Assembly (NCBI GenBank): GCA_947453725.1
Contig: CANGHH010000016.1
Coordinates: forward strand, 1-64,000
Direction of reading: 5' to 3'
Length of the DNA: 64,000 nt
Source: Betaproteobacteria bacterium
GTDB lineage: Bacteria; Pseudomonadota; Gammaproteobacteria; Burkholderiales; Burkholderiaceae_C
The translations under genes and the position numbers were made by a program. Positions within the stretch are counted from its first letter, which is position 1. Every line of letters begins with the position of its first letter. A model generated the notes under the pieces. That model did no database searches and had not been told where the DNA came from. It saw only the letters and a list, made by a program, of their open reading frames with translations. This document shows positions 42,892 through 52,421 of this stretch, one piece after another.

Positions 42892-43536
42892 GCTCGGCTC
42901 CTCATGTTGTGGGCTGGCTGGGCCGGCATTTCAGAGCCGCCAGGCCAGGCCCACACGCAGAACGGCCGGCCCCAGAAGCGCTGCGAGGATGACGATCGGC
43001 CGGCGCAATTTCGTGCTTTCTGAGCCCATGACAGGTTCCTGTACCCAGGCGGACGTGAATTCGAGTCGCCACCGGGCTGTCAACGACCTCGCTGCAAGCC
43101 TGGGCGCAGTGCCTGCTGCGGTCTGTTCGATGACGAACGCAGGGCACCACCGGTGGGATGGTGAACCCCGGCACGTACCCTTCCCCCTGCGAACAGGGGT
43201 CGGTCCGACGAAGGTCCGGACGAGCCCGCTGGCGGCAGACGCCCCCGCTCCGGTGGGCTGGCGTGGATGACGTCGACGCCATCGCCCCCACCACCCTGGC
43301 TGCCAGCGTCAATGGAAGGGCCCGGCGCGCTACAGGAGCTGGGTCGACGCAAGGGTGAAGCAGGCAGCGAAACCTGGCAAGGTTGGGCGTCTGCCGCCAT
43401 TGCGCAGGTCGAAGGGCAGCGTCGGCCACGCGCTCGCCGCAGCGTTCGGGCGCTTGCGAGGTCCAGCACCTGCTGTTCGTGAGTGGACGTGCTGGCTGAT
43501 GCGCTCGTCGAACGCGGGGCTCCGGGATCCAGATTC
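42892..43536. other. Gene-free region
   Basis: About 645 bp between the start of the DUF5329 gene and the 3' end of the GH16 gene. I see no supported gene; the frames present have unlike-gene composition. It contains the second copy of a 29-nt repeat (43494-43522), and must hold the promoter of the minus-strand DUF5329 operon. Confidence 0.5.
43494..43522. repeat. 29-nt dispersed repeat, copy 2
   Basis: Twenty-seven of 29 bases match 28496-28524. It lies immediately downstream of the GH16 gene stop, as copy 1 lies near the VIT-family stop. Confidence 0.6.
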
Positions 43537-44397
43537 CTACGGTGCCTGATCCTTCGGCGACTGGAAGACGTGCACATGTTCCACTTCCATGGACAAGGGC
43601 AAGGTCCGATCGTCCACCTCACCGCCGAAGTCGCCGCCGACGGCGATGTTGAGCAGCAGGAACTGCGGTGCGTCGAAGGGCCAGCGGTCCTTGCCGGTGC
43701 GGGGGTTCGGGTACTCGAAGTGCACCTTGCCGTCGATGCCGAAGCTGACGCGGTCGGCGGTCCAGTGCATCTGGTAGTCGTGGAAGGCCTCGCAAGCGTC
43801 GGGTACTTGGGTCGCGGCGCCCGTGCCGTCGCCATACCGAGCCGCCGTGTGCACGGTGCTGAAAACACGGCCCGGCTCGCGACCGACGTGTTCCATGATG
43901 TCCAACTCGCCCCCGGCGGGCCAGTTGACGGCGCTGTTGAGCATCCAGATCGCCGGCCAGCTTCCCTTGCCGCACGGCAACTTGGCCCGCACCTCGAAGT
44001 AGCCATAGGTCCACTCGGCGCGGTCCTTCGTCATCAGGCGTGCCGAGGTGTAGCGCTGTCCGCCCCAGTCGGGGGCCGCCGACATCGACTCCTTGCGCGC
44101 GGTGATGATGAGGCGCCCCCCCCGGACGACGGCGTTCTCGGCGCGGGGGCCGGCGTAGTACTGCAACTCGTGGTTGTGCCAACCTTCCTGGTTGCGCACG
44201 GTGTCGTGCTGCCACTTCCGCGTGTCGGGCAGGCCGTCGACATCGAAGTCATCCGACCACACGAGCTTGTAGCCCTGCGGCACCGCGGACGGCTCGCCGC
44301 GAGCCCCGAGAGGGAACAGGCAGAACGACAGGCAGGCCGCCAAGGTGGCGGCCGCAGGGAATGAGGCGCGGGCGGTGCGCGGTCGGAGCGGGTTCAA
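43537..44397 (-). CDS. GH16 family beta-glucanase
   Basis: A 286-aa secreted glycoside hydrolase of family 16. The signal peptide ends about ARG-EP. The mature part has [25 protein letters not shown], and the catalytic E-x-D-x2-E motif [10 protein letters not shown] with E164 (nucleophile), D166 and E169 (acid/base). The lack of one residue between D and E (E-L-D-I-M-E) is the standard laminarinase pattern. It cleaves beta-1,3 or mixed beta-glucan, most likely laminarin. It is the last gene of the sugar operon, overlapping the ABC ATPase by 4 bp. Confidence 0.9.
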   Translation of the reverse strand: MNPLRPRTARASFPAAATLAACLSFCLFPLGARGEPSAVPQGYKLVWSDDFDVDGLPDTRKWQHDTVRNQEGWHNHELQYYAGPRAENAVVRGGRLIITARKESMSAAPDWGGQRYTSARLMTKDRAEWTYGYFEVRAKLPCGKGSWPAIWMLNSAVNWPAGGELDIMEHVGREPGRVFSTVHTAARYGDGTGAATQVPDACEAFHDYQMHWTADRVSFGIDGKVHFEYPNPRTGKDRWPFDAPQFLLLNIAVGGDFGGEVDDRTLPLSMEVEHVHVFQSPKDQAP

Positions 44398-45479
44398 GTC
44401 TGATTCCTCGTCGCGAATTGGTCCGACGGCAGGCGGCGGCCCGCCTCATCGAAGGCCAGTGCCTGCTCAGGCTTCGGCAGCATGCCGACGATGTCGCCTG
44501 CTGCCAGGCGGCCCGCTGCAGCGCCGACCTTGGCATGGAGGCGCACATCGAGGCCGTCCAGCCGCAGGTGCACGATCGACGCGTCGCCGAGGTGTTCGGA
44601 CAGGACCACCGTGGCGTCGATGCCTTGCCCAGGTGCTGCCAAACCCAGGTGCTCGGCGCGCAGTCCGATCCGGCGCGTGCCAGCTGGGGCGCCTGCGCCC
44701 AGCCTCGCCCACAGCGCGCGATGTGCCGGCGACGCGCCGTCGCCGGGCCGGTCGATCAGGTTGATGCGCGGCGCGCCCAGGAAGCCGGCCACGAACTCGG
44801 TCGCCGGGGCATCGTAGAGGTCCAGCGGTGCGCCGAGTTGCTCGATGCGCCCCTGGTGGAAGACGGCGATGCGGTCGCCCATCGTCATCGCCTCGACCTG
44901 ATCGTGCGTGACGTAGATCATCGTCGTGCCGAGCGCCTTGTGCAGGCGCGTCAGCTCGATGCGCATGTCCACGCGCAGCGCGGCATCCAGGTTGGACAGC
45001 GGCTCGTCGAAGAGGAAGACCTTGGGCTTGCGCACGATGGCGCGTCCGATGGCCACGCGCTGGCGCTGGCCACCCGAGAGTTCCTTGGGCAGGCGCCCCA
45101 GCAGTTCGGTGATGCGCAGCACCTCGGCCGCACGGCGCACCTGCTCGTCGCGCTGTGCACGCCCCAAGCCGGCCATGCGCAGCGCGAAACCCATGTTCTC
45201 GGCCACGGTCATGTGCGGGTACAGCGCGTAGCTCTGGAAGACCATCGCCGCGCCACGGTCGGCAGGCCGCAGGTCGTTGGCGCGCTGCTTGTCGATCAGC
45301 AGGTCGCCCTCGTCGATGCCCTCGAGCCCGGCGATCATGCGCAGCATCGTCGACTTGCCGCAGCCCGACGGTCCGACGAAGACCATCAACTCGCCGTCCT
45401 GCACATCGAGGTCGACGCCCCTGATGATGTCGACCGTGCCGAAGCGCTTGCGGATGCCGCGCAGGCTGACCTGGCCCAT
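44394..45479 (-). CDS. Sugar ABC transporter ATPase (MalK/UgpC type)
   Basis: A 361-aa ATPase. Walker A is GPSGCGKST at residues 36-44, the signature is LSGGQRQR, Walker B is [13 protein letters not shown], and the switch histidine is in YVTHDQ. The C-terminal TOBE-type regulatory part (about 245-350) is that of the MalK/UgpC group, which powers import of oligosaccharides. ATG 45479 begins the conserved start [14 protein letters not shown]. It lies 161 bp downstream of the second permease and overlaps the GH16 gene by 4 bp. Confidence 0.92.
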   Translation of the reverse strand: MGQVSLRGIRKRFGTVDIIRGVDLDVQDGELMVFVGPSGCGKSTMLRMIAGLEGIDEGDLLIDKQRANDLRPADRGAAMVFQSYALYPHMTVAENMGFALRMAGLGRAQRDEQVRRAAEVLRITELLGRLPKELSGGQRQRVAIGRAIVRKPKVFLFDEPLSNLDAALRVDMRIELTRLHKALGTTMIYVTHDQVEAMTMGDRIAVFHQGRIEQLGAPLDLYDAPATEFVAGFLGAPRINLIDRPGDGASPAHRALWARLGAGAPAGTRRIGLRAEHLGLAAPGQGIDATVVLSEHLGDASIVHLRLDGLDVRLHAKVGAAAGRLAAGDIVGMLPKPEQALAFDEAGRRLPSDQFATRNQT

Positions 45480-45640
45480 GTCAGCCTCCCGCTGGCGACG
45501 GCGCCGCAGACGCCGTTGGCCATGAAGGGCACTGGGGCGCTGAGCCGCGGCGCGGCATCGCACGGGGCACGCCCCGGGCGAAGAGAGGCGGAAACTGCAC
45601 GCGCAGGTCGGGGTGTCGGGTCATGGTCGTGGCCGGGTCG

Positions 45641-46471
45641 TCACTTGACGGCACCGGCGGTCAGGCCGGCGATGAGTTGCCGCGACGAGACGGCGAACAG
45701 AATGAGCAGCGGAATGGTCGCGATGGCCGAGCCCGTCATCAGCGCGCCCCACTCGGTGTTGAGCGTGCTCTGCAGGCTGCGCAGCGCCAGCGGCAGGGTG
45801 TACTGGTCGGCGCTGCGCAGCACGATCAGCGGGCCGATGAAGTTGTTCCAAGAGGCGATGAAGGTGATCAGCCCCAGCGTGCCCATCGCGGGCTTGAGCA
45901 GCGGCAGCACGATGCGCCAGTAGATGCCGAACTCGCCGCAGCCGTCCAAGCGCGCGGCCTCGATCAGTTCGCGCGGCACCGAGGCGGCGGCGAACTGGCG
46001 CATCAGGAAGATGCCGAAGGCGCTGGCCGCGCCGGGCAGGTACAGCGCGCGATGCTGGTCGATCCAGCCCAGCGCGTCCATGATCATGAAGGTCGGGATC
46101 ATGTTCATGAAGCTGGGCAGCAGCATCGTGGCCATCACCAGTCTGAACAGGGCCTTCTTGAAGCGGAACTCCATCAGCGCGAAGGCGTAGCCGGCCATCG
46201 AGCAGAACAGCAAGGTCAGCCCGGTGGACGCCAGCGCCACGTACAGGCTCCAGCCCAGGTTGTGCCAGAACGGCAGGCGTTCGGTGAGGATGCCCAGGTT
46301 GACGAGCAGGTCGCCGCCGAACCACACCGGCGGGGGCAGGCTGAAGATCGCGCTTCGCGAGTGCGTGGCGAAGACGAACATGAAGTAGAACGGCGCCAGC
46401 GTGATCAGCGCGCCCACGCCGACGGTGGCGTAGGCGGCCCATGGCGCCAAGCGATTCGGCTGCCTGGTCAT
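45641..46471 (-). CDS. Sugar ABC transporter permease (MalG type)
   Basis: A 276-aa inner-membrane permease with six hydrophobic helices. The EAA loop, where the ATPase docks, is ELIEAARLDGCGEFGIYWRIVLPLLKP (E-A-A-x3-G). The N-terminus (APWAAYATVGVGALITLAPFYFMF) is MalG-like. ATG 46471 overlaps the first permease stop (ATGA), so the two permeases are made together. Works with the binding protein at 47384 and the MalK-type ATPase to import glucan oligosaccharides released by GH16 enzymes; that substrate is inferred from context. Confidence 0.9.
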   Translation of the reverse strand: MTRQPNRLAPWAAYATVGVGALITLAPFYFMFVFATHSRSAIFSLPPPVWFGGDLLVNLGILTERLPFWHNLGWSLYVALASTGLTLLFCSMAGYAFALMEFRFKKALFRLVMATMLLPSFMNMIPTFMIMDALGWIDQHRALYLPGAASAFGIFLMRQFAAASVPRELIEAARLDGCGEFGIYWRIVLPLLKPAMGTLGLITFIASWNNFIGPLIVLRSADQYTLPLALRSLQSTLNTEWGALMTGSAIATIPLLILFAVSSRQLIAGLTAGAVK

Positions 46472-47376
46472 GCCGCGCCGCCTTTGGGTCCGAAGGCCCG
46501 GTTCGTCAGCCAGGTCATCACGGCGACCACCGCGAACAGCAGCCACGACATCGCGCTGGCGCCGCCGAAGTCGTTGAAGTCGAAGGCCATGCGGTACAGG
46601 TACACGGCGGCCGTCATGCCGGCCTGGTCGGTGCCGCCGTTGCCGCGTGTCAGGATGAACGGCTCCTCGAACAACTGCAGGCCACCGACGACGCTGAGCG
46701 TCACGCCGAAGAAGACCATCGGCCGGATGCCCGGCAGCGTGATGAAGCGGAACTGCTGCCACGGGCTGGCGCCGTCCATCGTCGCGGCCTCGTACAGGTC
46801 CTTGGGGATGGTCTGCAGCGCCGCCAGGTACAGCACCAGGTTGAAGCCGAGGTAGCGCCAGAACACCACCAGCGCGATCACCGGCTTGAGCGAGCCGGGC
46901 TCGTTGAGCCAGTCGACCTTGCCGATGCCCACGCGTTCCAGGCCCGCGTTGATGAGGCCGAAGTCGGTGGAGAACATCGCGCTGAACAGGATCGCGATGG
47001 CCACCGTCGAGGTGATGTAGGGCAGGAAGTAGGCCCCGACGACACTGTCGCGCAGGCGTTGGAAGCGTCCGTGGATGAACACCGCCAGCGGAATGGCGAC
47101 CAGGTGCTGCGGCACGCCGGAAGCGAAAGCCAGCCACAGCGTGTTGCGCAGCGACTTCCAGAACCATTCGTCGCCCAGGGCGAAGGCGAAGTTATCCAAG
47201 CCCACGTACGCCATCGCGCCCAGGCCGCTGGTCGGCTCCCAGGACTGGAACGCGAGATACAGCGAGAACAGCAGCGGGAACACGCCGAATACCGCGAACA
47301 GCAGCAGGAACGGGCTGATCAGCACGTACGGCGCCCAGCGTGGCGAGAGACGGAAAGCGGCAGGCAGGCGTGGCAT
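46468..47376 (-). CDS. Sugar ABC transporter permease (MalF type)
   Basis: A 302-aa inner-membrane permease with six hydrophobic helices. The N-terminal YVLISPFLLLFAVFGVFPLLFSLYLAFQ is typical of MalF/UgpA permeases. The EAA loop is DLYEAATMDGASPWQQFRFITLPGI. ATG 47376 (MPRLPAAFRL) fits the usual short cytoplasmic tail; a longer frame upstream would overlap the binding-protein gene. It starts 7 bp after that gene's stop. It is the partner of the MalG-type permease. Confidence 0.9.
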   Translation of the reverse strand: MPRLPAAFRLSPRWAPYVLISPFLLLFAVFGVFPLLFSLYLAFQSWEPTSGLGAMAYVGLDNFAFALGDEWFWKSLRNTLWLAFASGVPQHLVAIPLAVFIHGRFQRLRDSVVGAYFLPYITSTVAIAILFSAMFSTDFGLINAGLERVGIGKVDWLNEPGSLKPVIALVVFWRYLGFNLVLYLAALQTIPKDLYEAATMDGASPWQQFRFITLPGIRPMVFFGVTLSVVGGLQLFEEPFILTRGNGGTDQAGMTAAVYLYRMAFDFNDFGGASAMSWLLFAVVAVMTWLTNRAFGPKGGAA

Positions 47377-47383
47377 CGCGGTC

Positions 47384-48670
47384 TCAGCGCAGCGCCCGGC
47401 GCTCGAGCAGGCGCCGGGCATCGGCCAGGGCCTGCGCGATGGGCTTGCCGCGGTCCATCACGTTGGACAGCTCGGTGTTGATGACCTCATTGGCGAAGTC
47501 GCTTTGCTTGTGAGGGTGGATGGCCGCGATCTTGCGTGCCGCATCGCGCCAGAGCAGGCGCGCGCGCTGGCCGCCGAGGAAGGGCATGGGCTCCTCGAAG
47601 AACGGGTCGTCATAGGTCTCGACCAGGGCCGGGAAGGCGTCTTCGGACTTGAAGGCCGCGAACTGCAGGGCGCGGTCGAGCGTGAGCAATTGGATCAGCT
47701 CCCAGGCCAGCCCCTTGTTGGCCGCAGGAGCGCGGCGCGGCATCGCGAAGTAGGTGCCGCCGTAGCCGACGAAGGTCTGCTCGGGCAGCGGCGCTGCGCG
47801 CCACTTGCCGCGCGTGTCGGGCGCCACCCAGTTGGCGAGCTGGCCGACCATCCACGCCCCCGTGGGCTCGGTGGCCACGGTGCCGCGGCGGAAGCCCTCG
47901 GCCCATTCGTTGGACCAGGCGTAGGCCCGCGCGTCCAGCCGGTTCTGCCGCGCCTTGCGCGCCAGCTCGAAGGCCCGCACGAAGCGCGGCGAATCCACCA
48001 GCACGCGCGAGTTCTCGTCGAAGTACAGCCCCTCCCCGGGCTGCAGCCCGGCGCGGATCAGGATGTCCTTGATCTGCTGCGCGTTCGCGATCAGGTAGGC
48101 GCCGGTGGCCGCCTTGAGCCGTATGCCCGCGTTCACGTAGGCCTCCCACGAGGCGGTCAGGTCGGCTTCGACGAGGCCGGCGCGGGCCAGCAGGTCGTGG
48201 CGGTAGAGCAGCGTGCCGGGCCCGATGTCGGTGGGCACGGCGATCACTTCGCTGCGGCGGTTGATCGCCTGGTCGTAGGCGAAGCGGGCGAAGCGATCGC
48301 GCATGCGGCCCACGCCGAAGGCCGGCTGGGCCAGGTCCTCCAGGCCCTGGCCCAGCGCGTAGCGGCCGACGTAGGTCGACTCCAGCGCCATCACGTCGGG
48401 CAGGTAGGACGATGTGGACAGCGCGGTGGTCATCGCCGTGTGGTGGTCCCCGTACTGGCGGCTGATGACCTCGACCTCGACGTCCGGGTGGCGTGCCCGC
48501 CATGCGGGCAGGGCGGCGCGGACGATCTGGTCCACTGCCGGGAAGGCCGCCACGGTCAGCTTCGGCCGTCCGGTGGCGTGCGCGATCGGCATGGGCAACG
48601 GGAGTGCGCCGGCCAGGCCTGTGGCCAGCAGCGAGCGGCGCAGGCGCGACGGCGGTGATCGAACCATCAT
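47384..48670 (-). CDS. Sugar ABC transporter substrate-binding protein
   Basis: A 428-aa periplasmic binding protein of the extracellular solute-binding family 1. The signal peptide is RLRRSLLATGLAGALPLPMPIAHA with cleavage about residue 32. The mature start KLTVAAFPAVDQIVRAALPAWRARHPDVEVEV is typical. Aromatic residues (WEAYVNAG, YAWSNEWAEGF) suit sugar stacking. ATG 48670 overlaps the stop of the 1109-aa gene (ATGA); ATG 48667 is adjacent. It delivers oligosaccharide to the two permeases just downstream. Confidence 0.88.
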   Translation of the reverse strand: MMVRSPPSRLRRSLLATGLAGALPLPMPIAHATGRPKLTVAAFPAVDQIVRAALPAWRARHPDVEVEVISRQYGDHHTAMTTALSTSSYLPDVMALESTYVGRYALGQGLEDLAQPAFGVGRMRDRFARFAYDQAINRRSEVIAVPTDIGPGTLLYRHDLLARAGLVEADLTASWEAYVNAGIRLKAATGAYLIANAQQIKDILIRAGLQPGEGLYFDENSRVLVDSPRFVRAFELARKARQNRLDARAYAWSNEWAEGFRRGTVATEPTGAWMVGQLANWVAPDTRGKWRAAPLPEQTFVGYGGTYFAMPRRAPAANKGLAWELIQLLTLDRALQFAAFKSEDAFPALVETYDDPFFEEPMPFLGGQRARLLWRDAARKIAAIHPHKQSDFANEVINTELSNVMDRGKPIAQALADARRLLERRALR

Positions 48671-51600
48671 GCGAGGCCCGCCCCGTGGGCGGCAAACGCG
48701 ACCTCGGCCTCGACGGCCGTCACACCACGGGGGTCGAAGCTCAGACCGGAGCAGTCGCGCCAGCCCTGCGCGTCCAGGACCCGCAAGGACGTGGAAGTGC
48801 CGCGCCGGTAGACATAAGGGATGCGAGCCCAGGTGAATCTGAGGGCGCCACCGGGCGGCAATTCGCGCTCGTCGAGCAGGACCGGGTCGAAGTGGATGCG
48901 CCCCGCGCGGACGCGCAGGCCCAACTCGCCCCAGCGCGTCAGGATCTCTTCCTTGACCTGGCCGGTCATGCCCGGCTGCTGGGCACCGCCCTCGCCCGGC
49001 GTGTGGCTGTAGGGGTCGGTCGGAAAGGCGCCGTAGCTCGCGGGGTCCTTGCGGTAACCCAGTCCCTCGCGCACGCGGCGGTAGTAGCTGCACAGCGCCG
49101 CCAGTTCCGACGCGCCCTGGTCGGACGCGCCAAAGACCCGCTCCTGCACCGCCAGCAGCAACTTGGCCACCATGTGCCAGTAGACGCAGCCCAGGCCCTC
49201 ATAGCCAAACATCGTGCCCGATCGCCCGGTGAACTCCCGGTGCTTCATCACACGCTCGTAAGCCGTCACCAGCGCGGGGAGGTCCCGCCCCAAATCCGCC
49301 GCCACGGTTTCGAGATCGTATCGATTGGCCAGGCCCGGCGCGAAGCGCACCGTGCCATCGCTCTGGGTCTGCAGCAGGTCGGTACGCTGCGCAGCCAGCG
49401 TGGCCTGGACGACGGGCAGGCTCAGCGCCTCGGCGTCGAGGCGGTTGCGGTCCAGAAAGCCCGGCAGCGTGCGGTCCGGGTAGAGCAGAAACGAACCGTG
49501 GTGCGCCGAGTACAGCGGGCTGGCGAACAGCGCATCGAGCAAGCTGACCGATTCTGCGGACGACAGAAGACCGCAAGACAGCACGGCGACCTGGCCTTCG
49601 AGCATCGGGTAGAGGTGCCCGATCACAGCCTTTCCATCGGCGAAGTCGACGACGTTGTAGCTCTCGTAGAGCCCGTCCCTGCGCCGGCAACGCCGCAGCG
49701 TGGCGTCGACCAGGGGCAGCAGCGCGCTGGCCAGCGCCGGCAGCAGCCCTGCAGGCGCGCGGGCGGCGACCCGACCGGCAGCGCCGAGGTAGGCCCGGGC
49801 GCGCCAGGCGTCGAGGATCGTGCCGGCGGCGTCGAGGAACATGCGGCGCCGGCCCTCATCGTCGACCGCCGTCAGGCCGGTTGAATCGACCAGCTCGCGC
49901 AGCCGCAGCAGCGCGTCGAGCGTGGCTGCAGACACCATGAAGGGATCGTCAGCGCCGGGCAAGGTCTCCAGGAAGCTCAGGAAGCGCCGCAGGTGGGCGA
50001 GCGTGACGACGGACAGGCCGTGGCCGGCCAGCGCGTTGTTGGCGTCATTCCACTCCGGGCGCTGCGTGTGCAGCCAGAGCCCGCCGCCCGGGACCAGGCT
50101 GCAGGTCTTGGCCAGGACGATCGTGGCCAGCTTCTCGCCCAGGGTGGCGAGCACGGGCTCGCCGCCGTCGTCGCACACGAGCAGACCATCGCTGCCGATC
50201 GTGAGGGCCCGCTCGTGGGCGCGGCGATGCGCCTCGTGGTCGAAGGCCACCGTGGACTTGGGCTGCGCGACCTGCTGCACGTGGGGCTTGAGTCGGTAGG
50301 GCACGTCGGCAAAGCCGAAAAGCGCGCGGTCCCAGAGCCGCTGCAGCAGGCCGGGTTCGCGCGCCTGAGCGGCCTCGAGCAACTTGAGCAGGTAGATGAC
50401 CTGATGGTCGCCCCAGTACCCGATCTGGCTCCACGGGTTGTCGGGCTCCTCCACTTCCCAGTCGATGCCGTCGCGGCCGATGCGGTAGGGGTTGTAGCCG
50501 TCGACCGTCATCGAGCCCAGGAAGACCGCGATCATGGAACCGACGTAGGCGGGTGCGCTGGTCAGCAGCGCCTCCCAGTTCTGGAAGATGTCGCGCCAGT
50601 TGCCCTCGTAATTCAGCACGCGCCGGCCGGCCGTGTCGCGTGCGCGGATCGAGAAGCGGTTCCAGGGGCGGCTCGGGTCGCCGTGGCGGCGGCTGAAGGT
50701 CAGTGGCAGGTAAGCCGTCACGAGACGCTCGGCCTGCGGCCCCCAGGCATCCCGGGCGAGCGCCAGTGCGTCTGCCCGCTCGATGTGCTCGGGTCCACTG
50801 GCCAGGGCCAGGCGCATCGCAGCGCCCAGGGTCTTGTTGCTGCGGCCCACAAACGCCAGGAGGTCGTCGCGCTCGAAACGCGTCCCGTCGACGAACACGC
50901 CGCCCCGCATGATGTTGAACAGCACGTTGGCGCGGTGGTGTGCGGCGGCCATCGCGTCGCCCGAGTCCTGGAAGGCGTCGGCGCGCGCGAGCAGTTCGTC
51001 CAGCCCCGCGGTGTTGCGGTCGCGGGCGACGGCGATCTCGTCGGGGCTGCCGCCTCCCGATTCGAGCCGGCGGCAGAGCTCGAAAGTCTGGACCTGGGAC
51101 CGCGGGCCGTCGATGACGATGTGCCACTCCAGGCCATCCCGATCGATCTCCGCATCGAAGTTGACCAGGAAGGCACCGCGACGACCGCGGGTCAGGGCCT
51201 CGGCCTCGGCCCGCCCGGTGCGGCAGAAGGCATCGACCTGGTGGGCCGACAGCAGGGTCCTGGTGCCGGCCGGTGCCCCGCTGTGCCAGGCCGTCAACGC
51301 GCAGAGGGATTCCTTCGGCTCGGCGCGATCCCAGATCTGCGCATACAGCGTGAACAGGCCCATGCGCCCGCCAGCCGCTGACTCGTTCCACTTGTAGGCA
51401 TCCGCGAGGCAGCTCATGGTGTCCGACAATTTGACACTCAGCCCGGGCGGGACCAGGTTCAGCACACCGTCGAGCACCATGACGGGCACTGCGCCGTGCG
51501 GCGCCTCCAGGCGCGACGTGCGGACCAGGCCCAGCCCTGCGGCGGTGAACCACTCGTACTGGAACGCCAGCCGCCCGGCAGGGTGCTCTTCCCGGAAGCG

Positions 51601-51996
51601 GATGCGGGTTCCCGACAGGTTCTTCCACACCGAGCGCTGCGCGGCCGGGCGGCCCGGGCCCAGCGCGAACGGTTGCCAGAGAACTTCTTCCGCGCCGTGC
51701 CGGAAGCGGATCCAGGTCCGCGGCCCCGTGTGTTCTCCCCGCAGGTGGATCTTGTCGACGGTCTCGTACGGCAGGAAGGCGCCTTCGGCGTCGCGCCGGC
51801 CGGCGGTGAGGGAGCCTGCGGTCGACACGAAGGCCCACAGGTCGCTGTCGCCCGCCAGGGCCATGAGGAAGGGCGCCAGATGGTCATGGCCGTCGATGCG
51901 GTACCAGGTCTCGGCACCCTCGACGACGAAGCCGCCGCAGACCTGCGCAGCGGCAAGTGCGCGCTCGGCGCGTTCTGCTTGGGGGGTCATGTCCAT
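48667..51996 (-). CDS. Large protein of glucan operon, probable carbohydrate-active enzyme
   Basis: A 1109-aa soluble protein without signal peptide, the first gene of the operon. I do not recognise the family with certainty. Segments such as NYEGNWRDIFQNWEALL, GRDGIDWEVEEPDNPWSQIGYWGDHQ and YLPLTFSRRHGDPSRPWNRF are rich in W, D, E and R, as in alpha-barrel carbohydrate enzymes. Size and context (GH16, sugar ABC importer) resemble large beta-glucan phosphorylases (GH149/GH161 size class), but this is only a suggestion. An operator palindrome lies 38 bp upstream of the ATG. Cytoplasmic breakdown of imported oligosaccharide is the likely role. Confidence 0.6.
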   Translation of the reverse strand: MDMTPQAERAERALAAAQVCGGFVVEGAETWYRIDGHDHLAPFLMALAGDSDLWAFVSTAGSLTAGRRDAEGAFLPYETVDKIHLRGEHTGPRTWIRFRHGAEEVLWQPFALGPGRPAAQRSVWKNLSGTRIRFREEHPAGRLAFQYEWFTAAGLGLVRTSRLEAPHGAVPVMVLDGVLNLVPPGLSVKLSDTMSCLADAYKWNESAAGGRMGLFTLYAQIWDRAEPKESLCALTAWHSGAPAGTRTLLSAHQVDAFCRTGRAEAEALTRGRRGAFLVNFDAEIDRDGLEWHIVIDGPRSQVQTFELCRRLESGGGSPDEIAVARDRNTAGLDELLARADAFQDSGDAMAAAHHRANVLFNIMRGGVFVDGTRFERDDLLAFVGRSNKTLGAAMRLALASGPEHIERADALALARDAWGPQAERLVTAYLPLTFSRRHGDPSRPWNRFSIRARDTAGRRVLNYEGNWRDIFQNWEALLTSAPAYVGSMIAVFLGSMTVDGYNPYRIGRDGIDWEVEEPDNPWSQIGYWGDHQVIYLLKLLEAAQAREPGLLQRLWDRALFGFADVPYRLKPHVQQVAQPKSTVAFDHEAHRRAHERALTIGSDGLLVCDDGGEPVLATLGEKLATIVLAKTCSLVPGGGLWLHTQRPEWNDANNALAGHGLSVVTLAHLRRFLSFLETLPGADDPFMVSAATLDALLRLRELVDSTGLTAVDDEGRRRMFLDAAGTILDAWRARAYLGAAGRVAARAPAGLLPALASALLPLVDATLRRCRRRDGLYESYNVVDFADGKAVIGHLYPMLEGQVAVLSCGLLSSAESVSLLDALFASPLYSAHHGSFLLYPDRTLPGFLDRNRLDAEALSLPVVQATLAAQRTDLLQTQSDGTVRFAPGLANRYDLETVAADLGRDLPALVTAYERVMKHREFTGRSGTMFGYEGLGCVYWHMVAKLLLAVQERVFGASDQGASELAALCSYYRRVREGLGYRKDPASYGAFPTDPYSHTPGEGGAQQPGMTGQVKEEILTRWGELGLRVRAGRIHFDPVLLDERELPPGGALRFTWARIPYVYRRGTSTSLRVLDAQGWRDCSGLSFDPRGVTAVEAEVAFAAHGAGLA

Positions 51997-52033
51997 GGAG
52001 ATCGAGCTGCTTGACGCTGAAGGCGGTGACTTT

Positions 52034-52047
52034 TGAAAGCGCTTTCA
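52034..52047. promoter_or_regulatory. LacI-type operator, glucan operon side
   Basis: Perfect 14-bp palindrome TGAAAGCGCTTTCA, 38 bp upstream of the minus-strand 1109-aa gene. The central CG with A/T-rich arms is typical of LacI-family operators. A near-identical copy lies 285 bp away at 52319. No regulator gene is in the window. Confidence 0.8.
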
Positions 52048-52318
52048 GATTCTGCAGGCCCGGAGTCCATTGGGAACTATGGTTATCCCAGGCCCAACCC
52101 GCGCGTGCGCCTCGCGGCATCGCGCCGGGCGCACGCGTGAATGCGGCTTCATAAGGGGCCGCCAGGTCCTGGTCAGGATTCCACGCCGGTGCGGTCTGGC
52201 GCGAGAAACCGGCCGGACGCATCCACCGGCAGGCCTTGTGGCACACGCGAACGCGAGCACCGCTACCGCCTCCGGGTCAATCCTAGGTGACCGCCCTCGA
52301 CACCCACAGTATTGTCCA

Positions 52319-52332
52319 AGAAAGCGCTTTCA
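52319..52332. promoter_or_regulatory. LacI-type operator, TonB-receptor side
   Basis: AGAAAGCGCTTTCA, 13 of 14 identical to the palindrome at 52034, about 90 bp upstream of the plus-strand TonB-dependent receptor. The paired sites imply that one LacI-family repressor controls both divergent operons. The remaining sequence of this 425-bp intergenic region holds no gene. Confidence 0.8.
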
Positions 52333-52421
52333 TAAAAGGTTCAGCCCGGTGCAAACCGGCCGCTGTGAGCGACCCCACGGATCGAGACGCGCCCACTTAC
52401 CAAACGAACGGAGACCTGTCG

